A stretch of DNA of 33,161 nucleotides from DASZQY01 sp048498575 (GCA_048498575.1 JBEHXS010000009.1:1-33161), one strand, 5' to 3'. Shown: positions 16,591-25,901, numbered from the stretch's first letter. A program made the numbers and translations. The notes: a model not told the origin generated them from the letters alone.

Positions 16591-16613
16591 GCCGTAAATA
16601 ATTCATTTACGGC
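16591..16613 (+). terminator. Stem-loop after pepN
   Basis: GCCGTAAAT (16591-16599), loop AATTC, ATTTACGGC (16605-16613): a perfect 9-bp stem starting 8 bases after the pepN stop. No T-run follows, so termination may be weak or need other factors. Confidence 0.5.
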
Positions 16614-16623
16614 TGGACAAGGC

Positions 16624-16652
16624 GATTCGCGTCGATTCAAATGCGGTGATTC
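16624..16652. promoter_or_regulatory. Cluster of three GANTC (CcrM) sites upstream of the PAS kinase
   Basis: GATTC occurs at 16624-16628, 16634-16638 and 16648-16652, ending 36 bases before the kinase start. GANTC is the recognition sequence of the alphaproteobacterial cell-cycle methyltransferase CcrM. At this base composition one site per roughly 300 bases is expected. A methylation-sensitive promoter is an inference. Confidence 0.5.
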
Positions 16653-16688
16653 GGACGTGGCGCATCCCGAAAATCATCTAGCGGAAAA

Positions 16689-19049
16689 ATGGGGTCTCGC
16701 ATGGCGCGAGCCGCGGCGGCTGGTCCGTCAATGGCTAGGCGTTTGCCTTTTTCGGAGGGTGGCTTTGGACGCCGGATAGTCATTCCCGGCCACGCCAAGC
16801 TGCTCGCCCATCCGGCATACCGCAAACTGCTCGCCGCCGAGCCGCTGCTCCGCCGTCTCGTTCCGATCCTCATCTTCGTCTTTCTGCTGATCGTCGGCCT
16901 GGCGCGCATCCTCGAGCTCTACGTCGAGCACAACGACAACGACCAGGCTGCGCGGAGCACGATCGCCATGCTCGGCGATGTCGTCGCCGCGACCTTCTCG
17001 GGCGAGTCGGCGACCAGCCCGCTGCCTGCGAACGAAATCCTGAACCGCTTCGCCGACGCCCTTCCCGCCGGTGCGACGGACGGCGGCCGCGAGATCTATC
17101 TCGCCGACGGCACCGGCAGGATCATCGCCTCGGCTCCTGGGGTGACCCACCGGCCGGGCCTGCGGCTCTCCGACGTGCTCGGCGATGCGCAGCCGCTCAC
17201 GACCTTCGGGGCGCGCGCCGGCGTACTCGCCATCACGCTGCCCGACGGCGTCGAGGCTTTCGCGACCGCCCACGAGCTTCCCGATCCGCTAGGCTTCGTC
17301 GCGGTCGTGCAGCCGTCAGCCTATGTCTTCGCCGGCTGGCGATCGGACGTATCGCTCAACGTCACCATCTTCGTCGGCACCAGCGCCATCCTGCTCATCA
17401 TCCTCTACGGCTACTATGCGCAGGTGAGCCGCGCCGGCGAGGCCGACCGCATCTATGCCGAGACGCAGGCCCACTTCGAGACGGCGCTGACCCGCGGCCG
17501 CTGCGGCCTGTGGGACTGGGACCTCGCCCACGGCCGCATGTTCTGGTCGGGCTCGATGTTCGAACTGATAGGGCTGGCGCCGCGCGACGCGCTCCTCGCC
17601 TACGGCGAAGTCAGCGCCCTCATCCATCCGGACGACGCCGACCTGATGAAGCTGGTCGAAGGTATCTACACCAGCGGCGAGACGACCATCGACCGCATGT
17701 TCCGCATGCGCCATGCGGACGGCCGCTGGATCTGGCTTCGCGCCCGCGCCGAGCTCACCGGCACCGCCGGCGCCGAGCCGCACCTCATCGGGATCGCGGT
17801 CGACGTCACCGAGCAGATGCGGCTGGTCGAGCGCTCGAAGACCGCCGATATCCGGCTCCGCGACGCGATCGAGACCGTGTCGGAAGCCTTCGTGCTGTGG
17901 GATGCCGACAACCGGCTGGTGATGTGCAACTCCAAATACCAGCAGCTGCACGGCATTCCCGATTCCGTCCTTCAGGCCGGCGCGGCCTACGCCGATGTGA
18001 TCGCCGCCGGCCGCAAGCCGCTGGTGCGCTCGCAGGTCGTCGCCGGCGACAAGCCGGAAGACGGCTCGCGCTCCTTCGAGTTGCAACTGGAAGACGGCCG
18101 CTGGCTGCAGATCAACGAGCGGCGCACCAAGGACGGCGGCTTCGTCTCGGTCGGCACCGACATCACGCAGCTCAAGCGCCACGAGGGCCGGTTGATCGAG
18201 GGCGAGCGCCGCCTGATGGCGACCATCGCCGACCTTCGCCAGTCGCGGCAGAAGCTCGAGCAGCAGGCGCAGCAGATGGTCGAGCTTGCGGAAAAATACG
18301 CCGAGGAGAAGGACCGCGCCGAGGCGGCCAACCGCGCCAAGTCGGAGTTCCTCGCCAACATCTCCCACGAGCTCAGGACGCCGCTCAACGCCATCATCGG
18401 ATTTTCGGAGATCATGGAGTCCGGCCTCTTCGGCCCGCTCGGCTCGGCCAAGTATGCCGAGTACTGCCAGGACATCCACCAGAGCGGCACCTACCTCCTC
18501 GGCGTCATCAACGATGTCCTCGACATGTCGCGCATCGAGGCCGGCCGCATGCTGCTCCATCCCGAGGACGTCGCCTTCGACGACCTTGCCGAAGACGCGA
18601 TCCGGGTCGTCTCCACCATGGCCGCCGCGCAGCAGATCGAGGTGATGCCCGAGATCGCGCCTGGCCTTGCCACGCGCGGCGACCGGCGCGCGCTGACGCA
18701 GATCATGCTCAACCTGTTGTCCAATGCGGTGAAGTTCACGCCGTCGGGCGGGCGCATCCGCGTGCGCGCGCGCAGCGTCGGCGATGCCGTCTTCTTCACG
18801 GTGGCCGATACCGGCATCGGCATCCCGCGCGATGCGCTGACCAAGCTCGGCCGGCCGTTCGAGCAGGTGTCCAACCAGTTCACCAAGAACCACCGCGGCT
18901 CCGGCCTCGGCCTCGCCATCGCGTCATCGCAGGCCGGCCTCCACGGCGGCGCCATGCGCATCCGCTCGCGCGAGGGCAAGGGGACGATCGTCGCCGTCCG
19001 CCTGCCGTCCGGCGGCGCCTCGCCGCAACACCAGCGGTCGGCCGCCTAG
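16689..19049 (+). CDS. Membrane PAS-PAS sensor histidine kinase, PleC/PdhS-like
   Basis: This 786-residue kinase has a membrane helix at about 57-76, an extracytoplasmic region (about 80-222), and a second helix (about 223-243). PAS domains follow at about 262-375 and 390-495, then a coiled-coil segment (500-550). HisKA carries phospho-accepting His560 in 'SHELRTPLNAIIGFSEIMES', followed by 'FGPLG...YCQDIHQSG'. The HATPase has 'ADTGIGIP' and 'GSGLGLAIAS'. The dimerisation-domain sequence is of the PleC/DivJ/PdhS kind that acts on the cell-fate regulator DivK in alphaproteobacteria. The location next to glnE and pepN matches my recollection of rhizobial pleC. The kinase domain is certain and the PleC assignment probable. 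Alternative starts exist at 16701 and 16731, none with a clear ribosome site. Its stop overlaps the glnE stop. Confidence 0.9.
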   Translation: MGSRMARAAAAGPSMARRLPFSEGGFGRRIVIPGHAKLLAHPAYRKLLAAEPLLRRLVPILIFVFLLIVGLARILELYVEHNDNDQAARSTIAMLGDVVAATFSGESATSPLPANEILNRFADALPAGATDGGREIYLADGTGRIIASAPGVTHRPGLRLSDVLGDAQPLTTFGARAGVLAITLPDGVEAFATAHELPDPLGFVAVVQPSAYVFAGWRSDVSLNVTIFVGTSAILLIILYGYYAQVSRAGEADRIYAETQAHFETALTRGRCGLWDWDLAHGRMFWSGSMFELIGLAPRDALLAYGEVSALIHPDDADLMKLVEGIYTSGETTIDRMFRMRHADGRWIWLRARAELTGTAGAEPHLIGIAVDVTEQMRLVERSKTADIRLRDAIETVSEAFVLWDADNRLVMCNSKYQQLHGIPDSVLQAGAAYADVIAAGRKPLVRSQVVAGDKPEDGSRSFELQLEDGRWLQINERRTKDGGFVSVGTDITQLKRHEGRLIEGERRLMATIADLRQSRQKLEQQAQQMVELAEKYAEEKDRAEAANRAKSEFLANISHELRTPLNAIIGFSEIMESGLFGPLGSAKYAEYCQDIHQSGTYLLGVINDVLDMSRIEAGRMLLHPEDVAFDDLAEDAIRVVSTMAAAQQIEVMPEIAPGLATRGDRRALTQIMLNLLSNAVKFTPSGGRIRVRARSVGDAVFFTVADTGIGIPRDALTKLGRPFEQVSNQFTKNHRGSGLGLAIASSQAGLHGGAMRIRSREGKGTIVAVRLPSGGASPQHQRSAA

Positions 19050-22021
19050 CGCTTCGCCGGCGTGTCGCCGCCCACCTTGCCGATCAGCCGCTCGAAACTT
19101 GCGCGCACCGCGCGTTCCGTTTCCCGCAGATGGGCATCCAGCGTCGCGAAGTCCGGCAGGTCGGCGGCCGTGTCAAGCCGCGTCAGCAGTTCCTGCGGCG
19201 CGTGCTCGGGCTGGAAGATTCCGTCAACGCAGAGCCTCAGGATCTGGAACAGCGCGTGGTAGAGCCGGAGCGCCGGGAGCAGCACGTCAGCCTCGCGCGC
19301 CGGCAGCAGGCCGGCCTTGGCCGCCGCTTCGAGCGACACCTCGGTCTCGGTGGTGACGATTTCCGGGTGCGCCGCCGCGTGCACGAGCTGCAACGCCTGG
19401 CAGGCGAATTCGATGTCGACCAGCCCGCCGACCGCCTGCTTCAGGTCCCACACCCCGGCGCCGCCCTTGGCGTCCTCGACCATGCCGCGCATCTCGAGCA
19501 CATCGGCGGTCGTCTTCTTTGCGTCGCGCTTGGCCGTGACGATGTCGGCGATGACCTTGGTCGCGCGCTTTGCCAGCGCCGCGTCACCGGCAACGACCCG
19601 CGCGCGCGTCAGCGCCATGTGCTCCCACGTCCAGGCTTCCCTCGCCTGGTACTGCGCGAAGCCGTCGATGTGAGTGGCGACCGGCCCTGAGTTGCCGGAC
19701 GGCCTCAGCCTGAGATCGACGGCGTAGAGCTTTCCCTCGCCGGTCGGCGCCGAGACGGCCGCGACCAGCCGCTGGGTCAGGCGGGCGAAATACTGTGCCC
19801 CGGACAATGGCCGCTTGCCGTCCGACGCCGATGCCTTCTCGTCAAAATCGTAGAGCAGCAGCAGGTCGAGATCGGAGGCTGCCGTCATCTCCCGCGCGCC
19901 GAGCCTTCCCAGGGCGACCAGCGCCACCTCGCCGCGCTTCATGTGTCCGTGTGCCGACGCGAACTCCGCACGCACCGCCTCCAGCAGCGCCGCCAGCAGC
20001 ACGTCGGCGAGGTCGCTGAAGGCGTGGCCGGCACTGCGTACGCCGACCGTCGCGGCCAGCACGCGTACGCCGATCAGGAACGCCTGCTCCTGTCCAAAGA
20101 TGCGCGCCCGGTCGAGCAAATCCTCGAACGAGCGCGCCTCATCCAGGGTCCTGGCCAGCCGCGCCGCCAGCGTCTCCTTGCCCGGCAGGCTGCCGAAGAA
20201 GGCCGGGTCGAGGAGCGCGTCCAGCACATGAGCCCGCTGCACAATCGTCTCGGCCAGTCGCGGCGCGGTGCCCAGCACCATCGCCAGGAGCCCAAGCAGC
20301 TGCCGGTTCGATTGCAGCAGCGCGAACAGTTGCACCCCGGCCGGCATGCGCGCGAGCAGCCGGTCGAAGGCACCGAACGCCACGTCGCCATCGCCGTGCG
20401 CCGCCAGCGTCTCCAGCAGCAGCGGCACGAATTCGGTCAGCCGCTCCCGGGCGCTCGCCGAGCGCGTTGCCGGGTAGCGGCCATGGTGCCAGGCGCGGAC
20501 GGCGCGCGTGACGTCTTCCGGCCGCTTGTAGCCCAGCGCGCGGAGCGTCGCGATCGTGCCCGGGTCGTCCTCCTCGCCGGTAAAGACAAGGCTGCCACCG
20601 GCGGCCGATGCCAGTGACGGCGCCGTCTCGAACAGCCGCGCGTAGCGGTCGCGCACCGTCGTCAGCGTCTCAAGCAGGGCGGCGCTGAAGGCGGCGGTCG
20701 TCGCGAATCCCCCCATGCGCGCGATCGTGTCTAGCGCGGCGGGCTCCGTCGGCAGCGTGTGGGTCTGCTCGTCGGCGACCATCTGCACGCAATGCTCCAC
20801 CTCACGGAGGAAGCGGTAAGCGCGGCCGAGCTCGTCGCGCGCCGCCGCGTCGATCCAGCCCGCTTTCGCCAGCGCGGCCAGCGTCTCGATTGTGCCGCGC
20901 ACGCGCAGCGATGGATCGCGGCCGCCGGCGATGAGCTGCTGGGTCTGAACGAAAAACTCGATCTCGCGGATGCCCCCGCTGCCGAGCTTGATGTTGTGGC
21001 CGGCGACGGCGAGCTCGCCATGGCCGCGGTGGTCCTGGATCTGGCGTTTGATCGAATGGATGTCGGCAATGGCGGCGTAGTCGAGATACTTCCGCCAGAT
21101 GTACGGCGTCAGCTCGCCGAGGAAGATGTCGCCGGCGCGGCGGTCGCCGGCCACGGCGCGCGCCTTGATCAGCGCCGCCCGCTCCCAGTTCTGCCCGAGG
21201 CTCTCGTAGTAGAGCAGCGCCGCCTCGGTCGAGATCGCGATGTTGGTCGAGCCGGGATCGGGCCGCAGCCTGAGATCGACGCGGAAAACGTAGCCGTCCG
21301 CGGTGCGCTCGTGGAGTAGCGCCACCAGCCGCTTGGTCAGCTTGACGAACACGGTGCTGGGGTCGCGCGTGGCGGCTACGCTCGCCCGTTCCGGATCGAA
21401 CAGAACGATCAGGTCGATGTCGCTCGAATAGTTCAGCTCGCAGGCGCCGAACTTGCCCATGCCGAGGACGATCCAGCCGCAGCCATCGTCCGGCGCGTCG
21501 GCGTCGTTGACGAAGATCTCGCCGGCAGCGGCAGCCTGCGTCAGCAGAAAGCGCACAGCGGCACCAACCGCCGCGTCCGCAAACGCCGACAGCGAGCGGG
21601 TCACGCGGTCGACGTCCCAGACGCCGCCGAGATCAGCGAGGGCGGTGAGGAGCGCCATCTCGCCGCGGCCGCGACGGAGCTGTGTCATCAGCCCGGCGTC
21701 GGTAGCGCCGCGCCACGCCCCTGCCGTCTCCGCGGCAATCGCCTCGGCGCGCGTCTCCGGCTCGGCCGCGAGCAGCGAGGCCAGCCGTCCGGGATCGTCC
21801 AGCATTAGGTCGCGCAGGAACGGCGCGTATTCCATCACCGAGCCGAGAAAGCGCGCGACCTCCGCCTTCGCCAGCCACGGTTTCATCCTGCCGGCGGTAT
21901 CGGCCTTCGCGAGCTCGGCCGTGCGCGCCTTTGCCCGCGCTGCGGGAGCAGCCGCGATTCGCGGCTTCAGGCTATCGCCGAGCGAGAGAGGCCTTGGGGA
22001 CCTATGGGGACTTCGCGCCAT
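19046..22021 (-). CDS. glnE: Bifunctional glutamine synthetase adenylyltransferase/deadenylase
   Basis: GlnE attaches and removes AMP on glutamine synthetase in response to PII proteins and glutamine. The 991-residue protein has both nucleotidyltransferase halves. The N-terminal (deadenylylating) half has 'GMGKFGACELNYSSDIDLIV' with Asp201/203. The C-terminal (adenylylating) half has 'ALGRLGAREMTAASDLDLLL' with Asp717/719. Linker motifs 'GSGGIREIEFFVQTQQLI' and, at the end, 'GGLVDIEFACQALQL' are also present. Length is normal for rhizobia. The ATG at 22021 lies inside the 3' end of the upstream histidine kinase (20-base overlap), indicating coupled translation in a regulator-kinase-glnE operon. 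At the other end the stop codons of glnE and the PAS kinase share the tetranucleotide CTAG. Intact. Confidence 0.97.
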   Translation of the reverse strand: MARSPHRSPRPLSLGDSLKPRIAAAPAARAKARTAELAKADTAGRMKPWLAKAEVARFLGSVMEYAPFLRDLMLDDPGRLASLLAAEPETRAEAIAAETAGAWRGATDAGLMTQLRRGRGEMALLTALADLGGVWDVDRVTRSLSAFADAAVGAAVRFLLTQAAAAGEIFVNDADAPDDGCGWIVLGMGKFGACELNYSSDIDLIVLFDPERASVAATRDPSTVFVKLTKRLVALLHERTADGYVFRVDLRLRPDPGSTNIAISTEAALLYYESLGQNWERAALIKARAVAGDRRAGDIFLGELTPYIWRKYLDYAAIADIHSIKRQIQDHRGHGELAVAGHNIKLGSGGIREIEFFVQTQQLIAGGRDPSLRVRGTIETLAALAKAGWIDAAARDELGRAYRFLREVEHCVQMVADEQTHTLPTEPAALDTIARMGGFATTAAFSAALLETLTTVRDRYARLFETAPSLASAAGGSLVFTGEEDDPGTIATLRALGYKRPEDVTRAVRAWHHGRYPATRSASARERLTEFVPLLLETLAAHGDGDVAFGAFDRLLARMPAGVQLFALLQSNRQLLGLLAMVLGTAPRLAETIVQRAHVLDALLDPAFFGSLPGKETLAARLARTLDEARSFEDLLDRARIFGQEQAFLIGVRVLAATVGVRSAGHAFSDLADVLLAALLEAVRAEFASAHGHMKRGEVALVALGRLGAREMTAASDLDLLLLYDFDEKASASDGKRPLSGAQYFARLTQRLVAAVSAPTGEGKLYAVDLRLRPSGNSGPVATHIDGFAQYQAREAWTWEHMALTRARVVAGDAALAKRATKVIADIVTAKRDAKKTTADVLEMRGMVEDAKGGAGVWDLKQAVGGLVDIEFACQALQLVHAAAHPEIVTTETEVSLEAAAKAGLLPAREADVLLPALRLYHALFQILRLCVDGIFQPEHAPQELLTRLDTAADLPDFATLDAHLRETERAVRASFERLIGKVGGDTPAKR

Positions 22022-23411
22022 CCGCCCAGTGTATCGGCAAGCGCAGGGTCACGACGAGCCCGGGATTGGCGTCACCCAATTCGATGGTGCCGTTGTGCAG
22101 GCGGGCAACAGCCGCCGCCAGGCTGAGGCCAAGGCCGCTCCCCGGCTGCGAGCGGCTCTTTTCCAGCCGCACGAAGCGCTGGAGCGCGCGCGCGCGGTCG
22201 GCCTCGGGGATGCCGTGACCGTTATCGGCGACGCGCACAATGAGGGTGTCGCCCTCCTTGCCGCTGCTCACCATGATGCGCGCCGGGCCGCTGTCCGGCC
22301 GGCCGTGTTTCAGGGCGTTGTCGATGAGGTTGGCGACCGCCTGACCGAGCAGCTCGCGGCTCGCCTTGAGGGTGATCGCCTCCGGCGTCTCGACCGTGAG
22401 CTCGACGCCGGTCTCGTCGGCGACCGGCTCGTAGAGCTCGGCAACGTCGTGGACGATCGCGCTGGCGTCGACCTCGGTCATGCCGCCGTCGGTCGAACCG
22501 GCCTCGACTCGCGCGATGCTGAGCAACGCGTTGAACGTCCCGATCAGGTCATCCGATTCCTCGATGGTCGCCTCCAGCGTGGCGCGGTAGCGCGCCGCAT
22601 CGGGCGGCCCGGAGAGCGCCGCCTCGACGCGGTTGCGCAGCCGCGTCAGCGGCGTCTTCAGGTCGTGGGCGATGTTGTCGGAGACGTCCTTCACGCCGTA
22701 GAGCAGGTGCTCGATGCGGTCGAGCATGGCGTTCAGGCTCTCGGCCAGCCGGTCGAACTCGTCGCCGGAACCGGTCACGTCGAGCCGGCCGGCGAGATCG
22801 CCCAGCATGATGCGACGCGCGCCGGCCGAGAGGCTGTCGATGCGTTTCAGCACGCGCCGGCTGACGAAGAGGTAGCTGAGCAGCGCCAGTCCGATCATCA
22901 GCACCAGCGCCCAGGCGAGCGCGCTGGTGATGATGCTGCGGAATTGCTCGCGCTCGCCGATGTCGCGGCCGACGAGCAGCAGGAAATCGCCGGGCAGGCT
23001 GATTACCTGCACCAGTGCCGTGCGATCCATCGCGTCGGTCTCGGAGCGATGATAGATCACGGTGATCGGCTCAATGCCCGAGCGTGCAGCGATGTCGCCG
23101 GTGACGTGGCTGACGTTGCCGGCAAGGATATGGCCGTCGGCATCGGTCATCAGGTAGAGGCTGGCGCCCGGCTGGTGGGCGCGCTGATCGATGACGTCGA
23201 TAAGCGCGGAGAGGCCGCCGACCCGGTACTGGTCGCTGAGGCCGACCAGCTCGGTGCCGATCGTCTCGCGCACCTGCTCGTTCAGCAGGACGTTGGTCGA
23301 GTACGCGATGTAGACGATGAAGAAGACGGAGAAGACCGAGAACACCGCAATGTAGATCGCCGACAGCTTGAAGGCCGTCGTGCGAACGACCTTGCCAAGC
23401 GCGCTGGTCAC
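22002..23411 (-). CDS. HAMP-containing sensor histidine kinase
   Basis: This 469-residue kinase has membrane helices at about 15-38 and 158-182 enclosing a ~120-residue periplasmic sensor of no recognised family. A HAMP domain follows (about 183-236, containing 'GDLAGRLDVTGSGDEFDRL'), then the HisKA segment 'VSDNIAHDLKTPLTRLRNRV' with His249. The ATPase domain has 'VANLIDNALKHG', 'VADNGHGIPEADR' and 'GSGLGLSLAAAVARLH'. It overlaps the response regulator gene by ATGA and glnE by 20 bases, so the three form one operon. The EnvZ/BasS-like architecture fits an envelope stimulus. Together with the protease gene upstream, envelope stress is a reasonable guess, but no ligand can be named. Confidence 0.95.
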   Translation of the reverse strand: MTSALGKVVRTTAFKLSAIYIAVFSVFSVFFIVYIAYSTNVLLNEQVRETIGTELVGLSDQYRVGGLSALIDVIDQRAHQPGASLYLMTDADGHILAGNVSHVTGDIAARSGIEPITVIYHRSETDAMDRTALVQVISLPGDFLLLVGRDIGEREQFRSIITSALAWALVLMIGLALLSYLFVSRRVLKRIDSLSAGARRIMLGDLAGRLDVTGSGDEFDRLAESLNAMLDRIEHLLYGVKDVSDNIAHDLKTPLTRLRNRVEAALSGPPDAARYRATLEATIEESDDLIGTFNALLSIARVEAGSTDGGMTEVDASAIVHDVAELYEPVADETGVELTVETPEAITLKASRELLGQAVANLIDNALKHGRPDSGPARIMVSSGKEGDTLIVRVADNGHGIPEADRARALQRFVRLEKSRSQPGSGLGLSLAAAVARLHNGTIELGDANPGLVVTLRLPIHWADGAKSP

Positions 23412-24076
23412 CGGATCATGTACCCGGCGCCGCGCACGGTGTGCAGGCGGGGCTCGCGAAAGCCCTTGTCGATCTTGGAGCGCAGACGCGAGATGTGCAC
23501 GTCGATGACGTTGGTCTGCGGATCGAAGTGATAGTCCCAGACGTTTTCGAGCAGCATGGTGCGGGTCACCACCTGTCCCGCGTTCTTCATCAGGAATTCG
23601 AGCAGGCGGAACTCGCGCGGCTGCAGCGGGATCGGCTGGCCAGCGCGCGACACCGTATGGCTCAGCCGGTCGAGCTCGAGATCGCCGACGCGAAACACCG
23701 TCTCGGCGGCGTCCGGCCGGCGGCGGCGGGCAAGCGCCTCGACACGCGCGAGTAGCTCGGAAAAGGCATACGGCTTCGGCAGGTAGTCGTCGCCGCCGGC
23801 ATGCAGCCCGGCGACCCGGTCGTCGACCTGCCCGAGGGCGGAAAGCACGAGCGCCGGCGTGTGATCGCCCCGCTGGCGCAGCTCCTCGATTACGGCGAGG
23901 CCGTCGCGCTTGGGGAGCATCCGGTCGACGACAAGGACATCGTAACCGCCGTCGGCCGCCATGGCAGCGCCGATCTCTCCGTCGGGGGCGTGGTCAGGCA
24001 CATGGCCGGCCTCGCGCAGCGCCTTGGAGAGGTAGGCGGCGGCTTCCTTGTCATCCTCGATCAGAAGAATCCGCAT
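23408..24076 (-). CDS. OmpR-family response regulator
   Basis: The regulator has a receiver domain ('MRILLIEDDKEAAAYL', acceptor Asp51 in 'LVVDRMLPKRDG', Lys101 in 'YLPKPYAF') and a C-terminal winged helix ('PLQPREFRLLEFLMKNAGQV', 'VIDVHISRLRSKID'). I used the family-typical start at 24076 (222 residues). An in-frame ATG at 24103 is preceded by GGAGGG and would add nine residues, so the longer form is possible. It overlaps the kinase gene by four bases and is clearly its partner. The preceding gene, degP-like, is separated from it by a strong terminator, so this operon should have its own promoter within 24104-24216. Confidence 0.95.
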   Translation of the reverse strand: MRILLIEDDKEAAAYLSKALREAGHVPDHAPDGEIGAAMAADGGYDVLVVDRMLPKRDGLAVIEELRQRGDHTPALVLSALGQVDDRVAGLHAGGDDYLPKPYAFSELLARVEALARRRRPDAAETVFRVGDLELDRLSHTVSRAGQPIPLQPREFRLLEFLMKNAGQVVTRTMLLENVWDYHFDPQTNVIDVHISRLRSKIDKGFREPRLHTVRGAGYMIR

Positions 24077-24121
24077 AGCGGCACCATACACTTGGGCCGG
24101 CATGGTTGCTCGGCCCTCCAG

Positions 24122-24159
24122 ATAAAAGAACGGCAGGCCGGGGTTAGCCGGCCTGCCGT
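24122..24159 (-). terminator. Intrinsic terminator after the DegP-like gene
   Basis: Perfect 12-bp arms at 24130-24141 (ACGGCAGGCCGG) and 24148-24159 surround a 6-base loop. Read on the minus strand the stem is followed by TCTTTTAT (24129-24122). It lies 57 bases after the protease stop and is the clearest Rho-independent terminator in the window. Confidence 0.88.
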
Positions 24160-24216
24160 CCGCGTCAGCGAAAGCCTCGGGGCGACGATCGAGTCCTTCG
24201 CCTCTCGCAGGGGGTC

Positions 24217-25761
24217 CTAGGAGGCGTTGAAAGCCAGCGCCACGAACTCCGTCTCGTCACCGGACTGGACGCGCAGGCGAACTGCCTTCAGTCCGTCGGC
24301 CTTGGCGGCCGCAATCTGCGTTTCGACATCGGCCGGCTTGGCCACGTCGCTGCTGCCGACGCCCAGGATCACGTCACCCGGCTGGAGGCCCGCCTGAGCC
24401 GCCAAACCGTTGGGGTCGACGTCGCTCACCACGACGCCGCTGTTGTCGTCGCTCGGAGCGAGCGTCAGGCCGAAATCCTTGAGCACCGAGTCACTCGGCT
24501 TGGCGCTCTGCGACTTGGAAGGTGCATTGGCGGCGAGCTGGTCGTCCGACGGGAAGGTACCGAGCGACAGGTCGACGTCATGGGATGCGCCATCGCGCCA
24601 GTAGGTGACCTTCACCGACTTGCCCGGCTCCATGCCGGAGATCGTCAGCGCGAGATCGCGCGAGTCCTTGATCGGCTGGCCGTCGACCGAGAGGATCGTG
24701 TCGCCAACCTTGAGGCCCGCCTTGTCGGCCGGGCTGCCGGACGTCACGTCGTTGACGAGGGCACCCTGGTCGTCCTTCAGCTTCATGCTGTCGGCGAGAT
24801 CCTGCGACAGGCCCTGGACCTGCACGCCGATCCAGCCGCGCACCACCGAGCCCTTGGTCTCGAGCTGGTTGACGATCGTCTTGGCGGTGGACGCCGGAAT
24901 GGCGAAGGCGATGCCGATGTTGCCGCCGGACGGCGAAAAGATCGACGTATTGATGCCGATGACTTCGCCGTTCTCGTTGAACGCCGGGCCGCCGGAGTTG
25001 CCGTGGTTCACCGCGGCGTCGATCTGCAGCAGGTTGTCGTACGGGCCACCAAGCTGGCGATGCAGGCCGGACACGATACCGGCGGTCACCGAACCTTCGA
25101 GGCCGTAGGGGTTGCCCATGGCCACCACCCACTCACCGACCTTCGGCTCGGCGTCGGCAAACTTGACGTAGGTGAACTTGCGATCGGGCGCGTCGACCTT
25201 GAGCAGGGCGATGTCCGTCTTGGCGTCGGCGCCGACGACCTTGGCCTTGAGCTCGGTGCCGTCGTTCAGGATGACGGTGACCGACTGCTCGTGGTCGATG
25301 ACGTGGTTATTGGTGACGATGTAGCCGTCTTCGGAGATCAGGAAGCCCGAGCCCAGCGCCGTCTCGGCCTGCGGCCGCGGCTGCTGCTGCTGCTTCGGCA
25401 GCAACTGGCGGAACTGGCGGAAGTAACGGTCTTCCGGCGAGTTCGGGCTGAAGTTGAAGAACGGCGTGTTGTCATCGCCGTTGCCGCTGCCATCGTCGGT
25501 CGCGCTGGCGTCGGCAAGCGCGGTCACGCGGACGCTGACGACGGCCGGGCTGACCTGGTCGACGAGGTTGGAGAAATCGGGAGCGGTAATGCCGTTCTGA
25601 ACCTGTACCGCGTCGGCGTAAGCCGGGTTCGAACGCATGAGCTGTAGCGAACCACCGAATACCGCACCGCCGAGCACCAGCGCCACGGCTGTGCCGGCGA
25701 GCGCCAGCGAGCGGATACTGCGCTTGCCCGGAGCGTTCTGCTTGTTGTTCTGGTCGATCAT
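24217..25761 (-). CDS. degP: Do-type periplasmic serine protease (DegP/HtrA-like)
   Basis: This 514-residue protein has an N-terminal hydrophobic segment (about 18-38) serving as signal or anchor, then a trypsin-like domain with catalytic His153 ('IVTNNHVIDHEQ'), Asp183 ('AKTDIALLKVD') and Ser256 ('VNHGNSGGPAFNENGEVIG'). Two PDZ domains follow (about 300-390, with 'GSPADKAGLKVGDTILSVDG', and about 425-505, with 'AAQAGLQPGDVILGVG'). A glutamine-rich stretch precedes the protease core. This is the HtrA/DegP architecture for degrading misfolded envelope proteins. It lies between the cytochrome c maturation genes and the two-component pair, an arrangement I recall from Sinorhizobium (degP1). A 140-base gap upstream should hold its promoter; I could not recognise a specific sigma-factor site there. 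Confidence 0.95.
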   Translation of the reverse strand: MIDQNNKQNAPGKRSIRSLALAGTAVALVLGGAVFGGSLQLMRSNPAYADAVQVQNGITAPDFSNLVDQVSPAVVSVRVTALADASATDDGSGNGDDNTPFFNFSPNSPEDRYFRQFRQLLPKQQQQPRPQAETALGSGFLISEDGYIVTNNHVIDHEQSVTVILNDGTELKAKVVGADAKTDIALLKVDAPDRKFTYVKFADAEPKVGEWVVAMGNPYGLEGSVTAGIVSGLHRQLGGPYDNLLQIDAAVNHGNSGGPAFNENGEVIGINTSIFSPSGGNIGIAFAIPASTAKTIVNQLETKGSVVRGWIGVQVQGLSQDLADSMKLKDDQGALVNDVTSGSPADKAGLKVGDTILSVDGQPIKDSRDLALTISGMEPGKSVKVTYWRDGASHDVDLSLGTFPSDDQLAANAPSKSQSAKPSDSVLKDFGLTLAPSDDNSGVVVSDVDPNGLAAQAGLQPGDVILGVGSSDVAKPADVETQIAAAKADGLKAVRLRVQSGDETEFVALAFNAS

Positions 25762-25901
25762 GGAAGAGTCTCCGTAGGCCTCTTGAATTCTTCGGATCGG
25801 GCGCTGTTCGTGAACGCCGTCCGTTGAGCAAGGAATATGGGGAAGTGGACCTTACTAGCCACTGTCAGGCCAATTAAGAATCCGTAATGTTGGGCGAGGC
25901 C

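Noticed and set aside
17316..18893. A 525-codon minus-strand frame opposite the PAS histidine kinase
   Set aside because: Composition typical of GC-rich antisense frames; it overlaps verified PAS, HisKA and ATPase motifs.
21453..23531. A 692-codon plus-strand frame across the glnE 5' end and the histidine kinase
   Set aside because: It crosses two real genes and their overlap; no motif, no plausible start signal.
25762..25901. Possible RpoH-type promoter for the protease gene (a CCCATATT stretch)
   Set aside because: No matching -35 element at a usable distance; not strong enough to report.
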